Assembly: GCF_023650515.1 (NCBI RefSeq)
Contig: NZ_CP096016.1
Location: 2,628,001-2,692,000, forward strand
Reading direction: 5' to 3'
Length of the DNA stretch: 64,000 nt
From: Alkalimarinus coralli
GTDB taxonomy: Bacteria; Pseudomonadota; Gammaproteobacteria; Pseudomonadales; Oleiphilaceae
Below, one piece after another: positions 18,001-27,384 of this stretch. How positions within the stretch are numbered: position 1 is the stretch's first letter; each line of letters starts with the position of its first letter. The notes beneath the pieces were generated by a model. The model saw nothing but the letters and a program-made list of their open reading frames with translations, was not told where the DNA came from and did not search any database. The translations under genes and the position numbers were made by a program.

Positions 18001-18924
18001 ATGAATCGTTTTATTTCCCTACTCTTATTTGCCATATTGTCGTTATGGCTACCCGCCATATCGAGTCATGCGCAACCGGTGAGCATCACCGATAGCCTTG
18101 GAGTGCACCATTTTGACGAGTCTCCCACACGAATAATCACGCTGCCGTGGTCAATCACTGAAATGCTGCTTGAGCTCAAGGTCACTCCACTTGGCGTTGC
18201 AGGGATAGAAGACTATAAAAAATGGGTTGCACGGCCCGAAATTCCACAAGCGGTATTCGATATAGGCTCCCGAAACGAACCCAACATTGAACGAATAGCT
18301 GAGCTTAAGCCCGACCTTATTGTTATCTCGTTTCAGCAACGAGACCTTATAGAAACCCTTTCGGCAATCGCCCCGGTATTGTATTTCGAAACATTTTCGG
18401 CCTCCCACAATAACTACCAAACATCGAAAGACATTTTTATAAGACTCGCTAAATTACTTAACCGTGAACGCTTTGCCATACAGCGATTGAGTAGTATGGA
18501 TAAACGTGTAAGCGAACTCAGAGCAGAACTACAGAAGCACTTTAAAGGAGAGATTCCGAAAGTAACCCCGATCAGGTTCAACAACACTGCGCTGGCATGG
18601 ATTTATGGTGAGAACTCAATGCCTCAATATGCGCTTGAGCTATTGGGAATACAACCAGGGCTTCCTCAACCTAATTCGCAATGGGGCATCACGCAGAAAA
18701 AGGTCATTGAACTGGGCAGAGTGAATGAAGGAGCGGTACTCCACTTCTTGCCCTATGAACAAGCCGATACACTATTTAGCACACCACTTTGGCGTGCGAT
18801 GCCATTTGTTCGCAAAAATAAATTTGCAGCAGTAAGACCAACCTGGACCTATGGTGGCCCCGTATCAGTGCTGTACCTGGCTGAAGCGATGACCGCCTCA
18901 CTTCTTAGCATTCATTCAAACTAA
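18001..18924 (+). CDS. fhuD: Siderophore-binding periplasmic protein (FhuD type)
   Basis: This 307-aa protein has a signal peptide (to SHAQP) and a class III binding-protein fold: PTRIITLPWSITEMLLEL, IGSRNEPNIERIAELKPDLIVIS, then the C-terminal lobe with MPFVRKNKFAAVRPTWTYGGPVSVLYLAEAM. The family delivers ferric hydroxamates to FhuBC. It starts 12 bp after fhuC and ends 4 bp before fhuB, so the operon is tight. Confidence 0.9.
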   Translation: MNRFISLLLFAILSLWLPAISSHAQPVSITDSLGVHHFDESPTRIITLPWSITEMLLELKVTPLGVAGIEDYKKWVARPEIPQAVFDIGSRNEPNIERIAELKPDLIVISFQQRDLIETLSAIAPVLYFETFSASHNNYQTSKDIFIRLAKLLNRERFAIQRLSSMDKRVSELRAELQKHFKGEIPKVTPIRFNNTALAWIYGENSMPQYALELLGIQPGLPQPNSQWGITQKKVIELGRVNEGAVLHFLPYEQADTLFSTPLWRAMPFVRKNKFAAVRPTWTYGGPVSVLYLAEAMTASLLSIHSN

Positions 18925-18928
18925 CACC

Positions 18929-20926
18929 ATGCAGATACAATCCGGCAAACGATATACCCTGACAATTATACTACTCCCCCTTACGCTTCTGGGCTATGCA
19001 ACCATAGACTCCACTCTTGACCTGAATACTCTTTGGGCGCTTGTGTGGGGGCAGGAAACTATTGAATTCGAAGAGTTTCGATTCGTTTACGCAACACTGC
19101 CCAGAGCTGTTCTTGCTATGCTCGTTGGGGGTATTCTTGGCCTTGTCGGCAGTGTGCTGCAACAGGCCACACAGAACAGACTGTTGTCTCCCATGACATT
19201 AGGGGCTTCATCCGGGGCATGGTTGGCACTGGTCTGTGCGAGTGTATGGGCTCCCGCATTAGTCGGTCATTACAGCGCCTGGTTAGCGATGGGTGGTGCC
19301 ACATTATCGGTCATACTGGTACTACTCATTGCTGGTAACCAAGGTTTGAGTGGTTTGCCCGTCATACTGGCCGGTATGGCGGTACATATTTTATTGGGGG
19401 CAATCGCCTCAGCCGTAATACTACTTAACGACCAGTACGCCAAGAACCTCTTTATCTGGGGCGCAGGAGATCTGACACAGACAAGCTGGGATTGGGTCGT
19501 ATGGTTATTGCCAAAAGCAACTATTGCCATTGCCGTTATTCTCTTCGCCCATCGCCCGCTTACACTGCTAAGGCTGGGAGAACAAAGCGCTCAGGCTCGT
19601 GGACTTGCGCTATTTCCCATGCTTTCAATACTTCTGCTGGCATCATTATGGCTGTTATCCAGTGCGATTACCGCTGTGGGGGTCATCAGTTTTATTGGCT
19701 TATTGACACCTAATATTGCACGGGCTCTAGGAGCCAGAAACGCCAGAGATGAGCTTGCCTACAGCACGCTACTAGGAGCAATACTGCTACTGCTGACAGA
19801 CACAATCGCCATTATATTCAGTACCTGGAGCGCCAACCTTGTACCCAGTGGCACCACGGCTGCACTGGTCGGGGCACCGGCACTTTTATGGTTTGCCCGA
19901 CAAAAAATGACCGCACAAGACCAGTCAGCCTTGCAGTTACCCAAGGGGGCAAACTTCGTAAAACCTGTAACTTGGGCCGCCATGCTTTTTGCGGTCTTGG
20001 CACTACTTATTATCTCTATCGCCTTCTCGCCCAGTGTGCAAGGGTGGCAATTTGCCTGGCCATCTGAGCTTATTTTTTCACTCCGATGGCCTCGTACCGT
20101 CACCGCAATAGCCGCTGGTGCCGGTATGGCAATAGCAGGGGTACTATTGCAGCGTTTAATAAGAAACCCGCTTGCCAGCCCCGATATATTGGGTTTATCT
20201 TCCGGGGCAACGCTGATGCTGGTGCTCACTACGATTTTTGTTGGAGGTTCCGTTCACGACGCAGGAACGGCCGTGGCATTCGCTGGTAGCATGGGCGTAT
20301 TAGGTATCATTATATTGCTTGGTAAGCGGCACAACTACGCTCCGGGGAAGATAGTCCTGTTTGGCATAGCTCTGTCCGCACTGATAGAGGCACTGGTGCA
20401 TTTTGCGCTATCGAAAGGAGATGACAGCGTATATAGTATTCTCGGTTGGCTCGCAGGCTCTACTTACAGAGCGACAGGACAAGGCGCAATAATATTACTG
20501 GCAGGTGTCCTATTATTGTTCAGCGCTTGTCTCGCTACCTCTCGATGGTTAACGCTAATCTCAACAGGCGACGCAATAGCAATGGCACGCGGGCTGGCAG
20601 CACCAAAAGCACGGCTAAGCTTGCTGGTTATCGCTTCCCTACTCTGCGCACTTATTACGGCCTTTATGGGCCCCGTCGCATTTGTAGGTTTGTTAGCCCC
20701 CCATATCGCCTCCATCCTCGGGGCAAAAAAAGCACTTCCACAACTGGTTTTAGCAACACTAACCGGGATATTACTGATGTTATTTTCGGATTGGCTTGGC
20801 CGAACAATGCTATACCCGATGCAAATGCCTGCTGGAACAATCGCCTCGATAGTCGGCGGTTGTTACTTTGTCTATTTACTGGCGCTACCCAGGCTCAGCC
20901 GGACAAGGGCTAACGGGTTACGATGA
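18929..20926 (+). CDS. fhuB: Double-length siderophore permease (FhuB type)
   Basis: This 665-aa protein carries two fused FecCD permease halves. Each has the conserved RLPR-type start (EFRFVYATLPRAVLAMLVGG near residue 50; LRWPRTVTAIAAGAGMAIAG near 385), the QxxxxNPLASPxxLGxSSGA-type motif, and a GxxxFIGLLxPxIAR-type coupling motif (VISFIGLLTPNIARALGA; VAFVGLLAPHIASILGA). About 20 transmembrane helices are expected. The fused form is characteristic of FhuB, supporting a hydroxamate substrate. The fhuFCDB order is clean. Confidence 0.93.
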   Translation: MQIQSGKRYTLTIILLPLTLLGYATIDSTLDLNTLWALVWGQETIEFEEFRFVYATLPRAVLAMLVGGILGLVGSVLQQATQNRLLSPMTLGASSGAWLALVCASVWAPALVGHYSAWLAMGGATLSVILVLLIAGNQGLSGLPVILAGMAVHILLGAIASAVILLNDQYAKNLFIWGAGDLTQTSWDWVVWLLPKATIAIAVILFAHRPLTLLRLGEQSAQARGLALFPMLSILLLASLWLLSSAITAVGVISFIGLLTPNIARALGARNARDELAYSTLLGAILLLLTDTIAIIFSTWSANLVPSGTTAALVGAPALLWFARQKMTAQDQSALQLPKGANFVKPVTWAAMLFAVLALLIISIAFSPSVQGWQFAWPSELIFSLRWPRTVTAIAAGAGMAIAGVLLQRLIRNPLASPDILGLSSGATLMLVLTTIFVGGSVHDAGTAVAFAGSMGVLGIIILLGKRHNYAPGKIVLFGIALSALIEALVHFALSKGDDSVYSILGWLAGSTYRATGQGAIILLAGVLLLFSACLATSRWLTLISTGDAIAMARGLAAPKARLSLLVIASLLCALITAFMGPVAFVGLLAPHIASILGAKKALPQLVLATLTGILLMLFSDWLGRTMLYPMQMPAGTIASIVGGCYFVYLLALPRLSRTRANGLR

Positions 20927-20931
20927 CACAT

Positions 20932-20965
20932 AAAAAAACCAACTCTGGCTAGAGTTGGTTTTTTT
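20932..20965. terminator. Bidirectional terminator between fhuB and the receptor gene
   Basis: A-tract with CCAACTCT, loop GGCT, AGAGTTGG and a T-tract. The perfect 15-bp stem serves both convergent genes. Confidence 0.9.
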
Positions 20966-20985
20966 GCAGTCAGCTTGGTTATCGA

Positions 20986-23094
20986 CTAGAACCTCAGTTT
21001 AGTAGACAGAACGACCGTACGCCTCTCACCATAGAAGCTCCGTCCGCTATCTGTCGTCGCTACAAATTCCTTATCAGCGATATTTTTTCCATTTAAGCTG
21101 ACTAACACATCACCAAAATCATAACCGATCATGGCATCAACCAATGTGTAGGGGTCAGCATACAAGGTATCCGTTCCATCCCAGCTCTTACCAACATAAC
21201 GAGCGCCGATACCTGCTTGAACACCTGAGGCAACAGGGTCATAGCTTACCCAGGCAGAAGCCTGCTGTGGAGCAACGGCCGCAACTCTAACACTCTTTTC
21301 TCCATCACGGTTTTGCGCATCAATATAGCTGTAGTTGGCCAGCACCTGAAAATCGTTCAGGCGCTTTTGTGCCTCCAACTCAACCCCTCTGATACTCACT
21401 TTACCTGTTTGAACCGTAATACCCGGGCCTCCACTGGTAGGCCGGTTGGTTTCATCGATATGAAAGGCGGCGACGGTATAAAGTGCGCTGCTATCAACAG
21501 GCTGGTACTTAATACCTACCTCATGCTGGACACCTTCTTTAGGCTTAAGCTGTGAACCAAGCATATCTTTACCCAACGGCTCGAATGATTCAGCATAGCT
21601 ATAGTAAGGAGAGATACCGTTAGCAAATTGATACATCAACCCTGCATCGTAAGTTGTTACCGTTTCATCAATACCCGCACTTGACGGTTCATCTTTAGCG
21701 CTCTGTTTTACCGCATCCTGCCTGACCCCAAGTGAGGCAATCCAATTACCGTAACGAATCTGGTCTCCAACAAAAAAGCCTAGTTGGCGTAGTTGGTCTG
21801 CTGGCGTATCAACGGGCTGCGGGGTCGCCGCCACGTTTCCGTATATTGGGTTATATATGTTAATCAACCCACCTGCACCTCTACCGGTGTATTTGTCGGT
21901 ATCAGTTGTAGACTTGATGTAGTCTGTTCCAAAGCTCGCATTGTGACTAAGCGCGCCAGTGGAAAAGTCTGCTTTTAAGATCGCGTTACCGGTAAATACT
22001 TCAGTGGTCGCTGGAGCATCATAAATCGTTCGTAGAACTGTGCCGTCAGGGTTTATGACCTCCCATGGAACATAGGTAATCCAGTGGGTCTTATAATCTG
22101 CTTCACTGTCTGTGTACCGTCCATTAACACTGAGGCTGAATATGTCATTAATTTTTCGGTCGAAGAATAGCGAATAGGCCTGCTGTTTAGTGTCGTAGCG
22201 ATCCCAGCCGGGTTCTCCAATAAACGTTTCAGAACCAATATGCCTGCCCGGTGTTAGTGTGCCTTCATTAGGCAAGAACTGGAGCGTTGAACCGCCTTCA
22301 TTTTCTTGTATATTGGCCAACAGAGTAAGGCTGGTTTCTGCGTCTGGCTGCCAGGTTAATGACGGCATAAATACTTTGGCATCATCCTCAACGTGATCAA
22401 CCTGCGTATCACTATCACGGGCAACACCCACTAAGCGGTAGAGGAATGTTCCACTGTCGTTCACCTTGCCGGTAAAGTCTATGCCGACTTGCTTACGATC
22501 AAAAGTACCATATTGAAGATCAACTTCACGCTTGGTTTCCTGCTGGGGGAGCTTCGACGTAGAGTTTACAATTCCGCCTAACGCGCCCTGCCCATAAAGC
22601 ACAGACGACGGCCCTTTAATGACCTCTACCGACTCCAGTGTATAAATATCGGGCCGAGGACTGTTATAAAAGCCATACTTTGACCGGAAGCCATCATGAA
22701 AGTCCAGTGGGCTTACACCTCGAATTCGGGTTGAATCCAGTCTCGAATCAAAACCAAACGGGCCAGCCAACACACCAGATGTATAACCTAAAGAGTCCTG
22801 AATGGACTGAGCACCACGGTCTTCTATGCTTTTGCGTGTCACTACTGAAACCGAGCGGGGCGTTTCAGCAATCGGAGCATCCAACTTATTGAAGCGAGAG
22901 CTATCGGTAGCGATGTATTCGCTTGCAGCAGAACCTTCTCCTGATACGGTAATCGCTTCCAACGCGTCTACATCCTGTACTTCATTTGACTCTGCTACTT
23001 TGTCTTCAACATTCTCTGCGACCACACCTCCGGAAAACGATGTAGATAAAGCCATCGCGATAACAGTGGCTAACTTGTTTTTCTGCAAACCCAT
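20986..23094 (-). CDS. TonB-dependent siderophore receptor (FhuE/FoxA/FhuA group)
   Basis: This ~702-aa outer-membrane receptor takes up ferric siderophores with TonB energy. It has a TonB-box-like region (ALEAITVSGEG) and a plug with ETPRSVSVVTRKSIEDRGAQ, TRIRG and VIKGPSSVLYGQGALGGIVN. A 22-strand barrel ends in an aromatic residue (VVLSTKLRF). No N-terminal signalling domain is visible. ATG at 23094 gives a good signal peptide; the frame is open to 23136 and that start cannot be excluded. A Fur box lies upstream, and the gene faces the fhuFCDB operon, its likely partner. Confidence 0.9.
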   Translation of the reverse strand: MGLQKNKLATVIAMALSTSFSGGVVAENVEDKVAESNEVQDVDALEAITVSGEGSAASEYIATDSSRFNKLDAPIAETPRSVSVVTRKSIEDRGAQSIQDSLGYTSGVLAGPFGFDSRLDSTRIRGVSPLDFHDGFRSKYGFYNSPRPDIYTLESVEVIKGPSSVLYGQGALGGIVNSTSKLPQQETKREVDLQYGTFDRKQVGIDFTGKVNDSGTFLYRLVGVARDSDTQVDHVEDDAKVFMPSLTWQPDAETSLTLLANIQENEGGSTLQFLPNEGTLTPGRHIGSETFIGEPGWDRYDTKQQAYSLFFDRKINDIFSLSVNGRYTDSEADYKTHWITYVPWEVINPDGTVLRTIYDAPATTEVFTGNAILKADFSTGALSHNASFGTDYIKSTTDTDKYTGRGAGGLINIYNPIYGNVAATPQPVDTPADQLRQLGFFVGDQIRYGNWIASLGVRQDAVKQSAKDEPSSAGIDETVTTYDAGLMYQFANGISPYYSYAESFEPLGKDMLGSQLKPKEGVQHEVGIKYQPVDSSALYTVAAFHIDETNRPTSGGPGITVQTGKVSIRGVELEAQKRLNDFQVLANYSYIDAQNRDGEKSVRVAAVAPQQASAWVSYDPVASGVQAGIGARYVGKSWDGTDTLYADPYTLVDAMIGYDFGDVLVSLNGKNIADKEFVATTDSGRSFYGERRTVVLSTKLRF

Positions 23095-23167
23095 AACTGC
23101 AAATACCCTAACATTGACCCATACATGCAATACCATCTAAGTAGGTAGTATTACTCACAAACGCGAA

Positions 23168-23192
23168 TACTAATGATATTGATTCTCATTTG
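23168..23192. promoter_or_regulatory. Fur box before the siderophore receptor
   Basis: TGATATTGATTCTCA (23174-23188) fits the 7-1-7 Fur pattern, with a further AATACTAATG half-site before it. Confidence 0.7.
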
Positions 23193-23256
23193 CAATTAAG
23201 CAAATGCACTTTCTTTGCATAAAATGGCAATTCGGCAGTAAAAAATGAACAACCGT

Positions 23257-24156
23257 TCAATTTGAAGGGAAATGGCTTATATTATCTTGCCAGCGATCAG
23301 TGAAACTGGCGACTCCGGCCTTGGAAAAATCATCTAAAGACCAGGTTGTAAAATTGCTGGGCAACAAGGCAGTTTTTTTACGGCGCTTCTTACTCGTAAG
23401 ATAAAGTGTTGGAAGACCGTTGTTGCGTGCATCTTCAACAGACACTACCAGTAATAGCAGTGAAACAGCCAGGTCGGTTAACTTAATGTTATCAACCACA
23501 ACCTGTTCTATGCCCAGATCATACAGTTTCTTATCAATATCAATCTGAATGGCTCGCAGCAATTGATTAATTTCAGCTTTATTTTTACTTAACTGGTCAG
23601 CATGCTCAGGCCACAAGGCGGACAAGTCCCGCGCCATAACCCCCGTCATCAACAGCGCATTGGCGGGGTTTAACCAAAAATAGCCAGGACCTTGCATACC
23701 TGTTTTCGGATTGGTAAAGCGCACCGCCGCAACCCTCTCGCCACCCGGCGTCAGTGCATGGGCCAGGTCAATTGGCACCACTCGGATATTGCGCTCTCTT
23801 AATGCAGGATACATATCAACGCCCGACCATATAGCACTAATGCCTGCAACCGCATCAGCGTTGGCAGGCAACACTGAACTATTGTGGCGAACCCAACCAT
23901 GCACCCTGTTAACAGAATATTTTCGTGGTGGAAGAAACGAAACCCGTATCGGTGTGTTTTTAACTAACTGCCTCCCAATACTATCGACGACAGGAATAAC
24001 CGTCACAACCAAAGGGCTTTCAGTGTCGTTTTTGAGTGCTGTCTCCTGCACGGAACCATGCTGGCTCATTGAACAAGATGCAAGGCTTACCCCCCCAAAT
24101 AATGCAGCTATAACCCAAACAACCTTTAATATCACGCTATCAACCCTGCTGGTCAC
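23257..24156 (-). CDS. Divergent metal-binding lipoprotein, FpvF-like by position
   Basis: This ~299-aa protein is a divergent member of the ZnuA-like cluster-9 binding proteins. ALTPGGERVA, GYFWLNPANALLMTGVMARDLSALWPEHADQ and the following long helix match the usual HxWLDPxNAxxMA region, but the metal His residues are not all kept. The N-terminus has a lipobox-like LASC, so it is probably a lipoprotein. The start is a GTG at 24156 overlapping the permease stop by 4 nt, with a GGGGGG ribosome site. Being last after a permease, with another binding protein first, matches fpvF of the Pseudomonas fpvCDEF operon. Confidence 0.7.
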   Translation of the reverse strand: MTSRVDSVILKVVWVIAALFGGVSLASCSMSQHGSVQETALKNDTESPLVVTVIPVVDSIGRQLVKNTPIRVSFLPPRKYSVNRVHGWVRHNSSVLPANADAVAGISAIWSGVDMYPALRERNIRVVPIDLAHALTPGGERVAAVRFTNPKTGMQGPGYFWLNPANALLMTGVMARDLSALWPEHADQLSKNKAEINQLLRAIQIDIDKKLYDLGIEQVVVDNIKLTDLAVSLLLLVVSVEDARNNGLPTLYLTSKKRRKKTALLPSNFTTWSLDDFSKAGVASFTDRWQDNISHFPSN

Positions 24157-25037
24157 GCTTCCCCCCGATTTAACTGTCTTATCAACAACATAAAACCAAA
24201 CCAGACACATGCAAACAGGATGATTGCAGGGCCTGAGGAAATGGCCCATTCCCCGTACATCGGCATCAAGACACCTAACAGCGCACTACTGGTCGAAATC
24301 AGTACCGACCAAAGCACCATCTGTTTCAGGTTGGCCGCTATCAGCCGCGCACTGGCCGCAGGAATAAGCAGCAAAGCCCCGACCAAGACAGCACCAATAA
24401 TTTTAACGGCAGCCACTGTTACCAGTGCAATAAGCAATACAAACCCATAGTCATGCAACCGCACATTAATCCGTTGCGCATGAGCAACCTCCGGTGAAAT
24501 AGCCACTAGGTAGGCTTCATTCCCATAACACCAAGCCAATACAAACACCAACACACTCATAACAAGCAGTATCCACAAATCACCTTTTGCTGTAACGAGT
24601 ACTGACCCGAACATCACCTGCTCAATCAGGTGCGCATTCACATGTTTTGCCACATAAAGTAACAAGGCAGCCCCCAGAGCCAGCGCAAACGACAAAAACA
24701 CACCAATTAATGCATCATAGGGCACCGTGCTTCGCCCCTTAACCCACTGCAGCATCAGTGCAAACAGAATCGAAAAGGTAAATAGACTAATCCAAGGCGC
24801 AGTAACCGGCTCACCTAACAATATGCCAATTGATACACCTGTGAGAGCGCTATGGCCCACCGCCTCTGACAAAAAGGCCAATCGTTTAACCACCACGAGA
24901 GTTCCTAACAACCCAAGCAGCGGACCAATCATCAAACTCGCTAATATCGCATTTATTAGAAAGTCATAAGCAAACATACTGGGCAACAAACCGGCGCTAA
25001 CCCATAAGTCAAATTGCGAATAAATTGCTGTTAACAT
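24153..25037 (-). CDS. Metal/siderophore-iron ABC permease (ABC-3 family, FpvE-like)
   Basis: This 294-aa permease belongs to the ABC-3 (ZnuB/MntB/FpvE) family with about 8-9 transmembrane helices. Motifs: MIGPLLGLLGTLVVVKRLAFLSEAVGHSALTG split over residues ~37-68, and GAVLVGALLLIPAASARLIA near 214-233. It follows the ATPase gene after a 117-bp gap filled with 13-bp tandem repeats. Substrate by context: iron released from a siderophore, as for FpvE; zinc or manganese remains possible from the family alone. Confidence 0.85.
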   Translation of the reverse strand: MLTAIYSQFDLWVSAGLLPSMFAYDFLINAILASLMIGPLLGLLGTLVVVKRLAFLSEAVGHSALTGVSIGILLGEPVTAPWISLFTFSILFALMLQWVKGRSTVPYDALIGVFLSFALALGAALLLYVAKHVNAHLIEQVMFGSVLVTAKGDLWILLVMSVLVFVLAWCYGNEAYLVAISPEVAHAQRINVRLHDYGFVLLIALVTVAAVKIIGAVLVGALLLIPAASARLIAANLKQMVLWSVLISTSSALLGVLMPMYGEWAISSGPAIILFACVWFGFMLLIRQLNRGEA

Positions 25038-25087
25038 ACAGAATACATACTCAAATGTGCGGAGTGACTGTTATGACCAACGTAAAA

Positions 25088-25165
25088 TGTCATACAGCTA
25101 TTTCTTATAACAGTCTCATAGAACGGTCTCATACAACTGTCTCTTAGAACGACCTCATACAAGGA
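25088..25165. repeat. Six tandem 13-bp repeats between ATPase and permease genes
   Basis: Six in-phase imperfect copies of a TCTCATAgAACgG-like unit begin at 25088, 25101, 25114, 25127, 25140 and 25153. They fill most of the gap between the ATPase stop (25155) and the permease start (25037). On the minus strand they fall in the mRNA leader of the permease. Confidence 0.75.
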
Positions 25166-25883
25166 TGCACGAATCTGAGGGTTGTCTAACGGTTGATGGA
25201 GAAGTGCATTCAAACACCTCGGCCGGCAAACCTTTGGCTTTTAGCCCACCTTCAATCCAGTACGCTTGATGACAATGGTCTATCACGACCTGCCAGTCAT
25301 GTTCGACCATCACAATCGTGCCTCCCTGCCGATTAAACTCAGACAGCAGGCTGAGCATCTCTTCCTGCCCTTCCCGATCCAGGCCAGATAAAGGCTCGTC
25401 CAGCACCAACAGTGAGGGAGAGTGCAAAAGAGCTACAGCAAGAAGAAGCCGCTGACGCTCCCCGCCTGAGAGCGCCCCCACCTTCCTGTCCAAAAGGCCT
25501 GTCAACCGAACACGCTCAAGCACATCAAACACACTATGAGGCAACTTTCTTGAGCACCATAGCGGCATTTTGGTCGCGGACATCAATACGTAATCCAATA
25601 CCGATATAGGTACACTCCGATCAAATGGCTGCATCTGAGGCATATAACCTACGCCTCCTTTTTTATTGCCCGGCCAGCTAATCGATACATCACCCTGATG
25701 CGGCATCAACCCCAGTATTGTTTTTAATAACGTGCTTTTCCCTCCACCATTGGGGCCAACGATGGCATGCCATTGACCTCCAGCCATGAGCATTGAAGCA
25801 GGTGCAACAAGCTGGGTTGACTCAACCGTCACACTGGCTTTAGTCAAGCAAATGGATGGTCCTTTTAATGGATTGTTATTCAA
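25155..25883 (-). CDS. Metal/siderophore-iron ABC ATPase (ZnuC/FpvD-like)
   Basis: This 242-aa ATPase has Walker A GPNGGGKST, Q-loop YMPQMQPFDRSVP, signature LSGGERQRLLLA, Walker B LLVLDEPLSGLD and the switch His in VEHDW. It starts at a TTG overlapping the binding-protein stop by 8 nt, with GGGGAAGGG as ribosome site. The very C-terminus (QPSDSCILV) is encoded by the first 13-bp repeat copy, suggesting the repeats reshaped the end of the gene. Confidence 0.88.
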   Translation of the reverse strand: MNNNPLKGPSICLTKASVTVESTQLVAPASMLMAGGQWHAIVGPNGGGKSTLLKTILGLMPHQGDVSISWPGNKKGGVGYMPQMQPFDRSVPISVLDYVLMSATKMPLWCSRKLPHSVFDVLERVRLTGLLDRKVGALSGGERQRLLLAVALLHSPSLLVLDEPLSGLDREGQEEMLSLLSEFNRQGGTIVMVEHDWQVVIDHCHQAYWIEGGLKAKGLPAEVFECTSPSTVRQPSDSCILV

Positions 25884-26778
25884 GCCCTTCCCCTGCGGCG
25901 AAAGTGAATGCTGATGCCAGTGTTTTCAAGTTGTACGCCATGTCTTCATTGACCAGCTCAACACGATAGTCCCCATAAGTCATATGAGAAAAGTGATACA
26001 ACCGAACACCTGTTTCTTCTTCAATAACACGAACATACTGGTTAGGCATGTTTAGCTCGGTAAACAGGATATCCACATTTGCTGTGCGAATTTTCTCAAT
26101 GGTCGACTGCAACTGTGCAGCACTGGGTGATACACCATGTGCAGGCTCAACAACAGCAGATACCGTTAGGCCAAACTCCTGTAATAGGTATCCATAGGCA
26201 TTGTGCGTACTGGCGACCCTGATCTGACTAAAATCTAACGCCGCCAACTGCTGCTGAGTGGTTCGCTTTATAGCCCTTAGCTCTCTAGCAAACTGTATTG
26301 CATTTTTCTGGTAAAACCTGCGATTGGGAGGGTCTAGAGATGCAAGCCTTTTGGCAATGGTATACACCTGCCGAATCGTCGCATCAATCGAGACAAATGT
26401 GTGAGGGTTATGTTTTGTACCCGCCTTATTTCCGATAAGAGGCACCGAATCATTGGCGTAGATAATTTCAAGATTGGGTAATTCAAGTCGGTTGAGCACT
26501 TCAATCGCAAATTCATCATGGCCGATACCGTTGACGACAATAGCATCCATTGACTTTAGCCTTGCTAAATCCGCTGGCGATAGCTTATAGGCATGCGGGT
26601 TAAACCCTGCTTCAATCAGTGGTTTCACCTCTGCCCTATCGCCCACAATTTTACTCACGTATGAGTAGTAGGGATGTAACGTGATCCCTATGGTTAGCTT
26701 CTCCTGAGCAACGACCGGAGTATATGAACCCAACAACAAGGCAATAAGTATAAGAAAATGGCTAGTTAAACGGCTCAT
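25876..26778 (-). CDS. Periplasmic metal-binding protein (ZnuA/FpvC-like)
   Basis: This ~300-aa cluster-9 binding protein has a signal peptide (MSRLTSHFLILIALLLGSY, cleavage near VVAQ). KLTIGITLHPYYSYVSKIVGD, GFNPHAYKLSPADLARL with a metal-type His, HNPHTFVSIDA, and RVASTHNAYGYLLQEFGL also with a His are the expected ligand regions. Start at 26778 is chosen because it overlaps the upstream stop by 4 nt (ATGA) and begins the signal peptide; the frame is open to 26841. In the fpv operon the equivalent FpvC is a periplasmic iron chelator linked to pyoverdine iron release. Confidence 0.85.
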   Translation of the reverse strand: MSRLTSHFLILIALLLGSYTPVVAQEKLTIGITLHPYYSYVSKIVGDRAEVKPLIEAGFNPHAYKLSPADLARLKSMDAIVVNGIGHDEFAIEVLNRLELPNLEIIYANDSVPLIGNKAGTKHNPHTFVSIDATIRQVYTIAKRLASLDPPNRRFYQKNAIQFARELRAIKRTTQQQLAALDFSQIRVASTHNAYGYLLQEFGLTVSAVVEPAHGVSPSAAQLQSTIEKIRTANVDILFTELNMPNQYVRVIEEETGVRLYHFSHMTYGDYRVELVNEDMAYNLKTLASAFTFAAGEGLE

Positions 26779-27314
26779 AGGTGTGAATGCTCCCGACTTC
26801 TGGAGTGATGCGGTGTTTGAGACGAAGAGAACACCTGCCAATCAAGCCCCTTATCTTCACTTAGTCTTTTAGTACATAACGCTTTATTTAACTGTTCAGG
26901 TTGAGAGTCATTCCCTCCTGCTCGCCAGCTGATATCTGTGGTTGCATCAGCTGTCATCAGGCGAAAGCTAAACTCTCCTGTTGAACCTAAATAGCAACCT
27001 GGCTGAACCTCTACCCAGCGCTGTTGATGATTACTTGCAAAAGGGGCCACGCCCATTTGCCGTAAATCACTCACCGTTGGGTATCTCCCATCCAGCTCTG
27101 TCATCATATGAATTTCTTCAGCCGCAACACTTAACTCAGTAAGTGTTTGCCTGGCGCCGTCTGGCACGCGCTCAACGGCTGCGACCTGACCAGGCTGGCG
27201 TAACCAAAGCATCAGTACGGAGCAGCAAACAACCGCAACAACAAGGCAGGCAATAACGGTATCTTCACCCTGCCGGTTAATGGGACGTATTTTTTCTTCA
27301 ACCACTGAGCTCAT
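26775..27314 (-). CDS. Membrane-anchored periplasmic protein, FpvK-like by position
   Basis: This 179-aa protein has one transmembrane helix (VIACLVVAVVCCSVLMLWL, residues ~20-38) and a soluble, presumably periplasmic domain with a Cys pair (PGCYLGS, KALCTKR). The C-terminus is His-rich (PHHSRSREHSHL), which could bind metal. It precedes the FpvC-like gene with a 4-nt overlap, and AAAGGTGA serves as ribosome site. Its place matches fpvK in Pseudomonas; I cannot confirm homology without a search. Confidence 0.72.
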   Translation of the reverse strand: MSSVVEEKIRPINRQGEDTVIACLVVAVVCCSVLMLWLRQPGQVAAVERVPDGARQTLTELSVAAEEIHMMTELDGRYPTVSDLRQMGVAPFASNHQQRWVEVQPGCYLGSTGEFSFRLMTADATTDISWRAGGNDSQPEQLNKALCTKRLSEDKGLDWQVFSSSQTPHHSRSREHSHL

Positions 27315-27384
27315 TCACCTTTTGCTTAGTCACTTGATGCTAGTTTCGTTACGGTTTACAACCGTTTTTTCGGTTAGCTGATAT

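Noticed and set aside
19759-20229. 156-aa minus-strand ORF inside fhuB
   Set aside because: Antisense to a clear permease gene; no supporting signals.
25031-25213. 60-aa ORF with internal repeats
   Set aside because: It is the 13-bp tandem repeat read in frame; it overlaps the ATPase end and the permease start and has no ribosome site.
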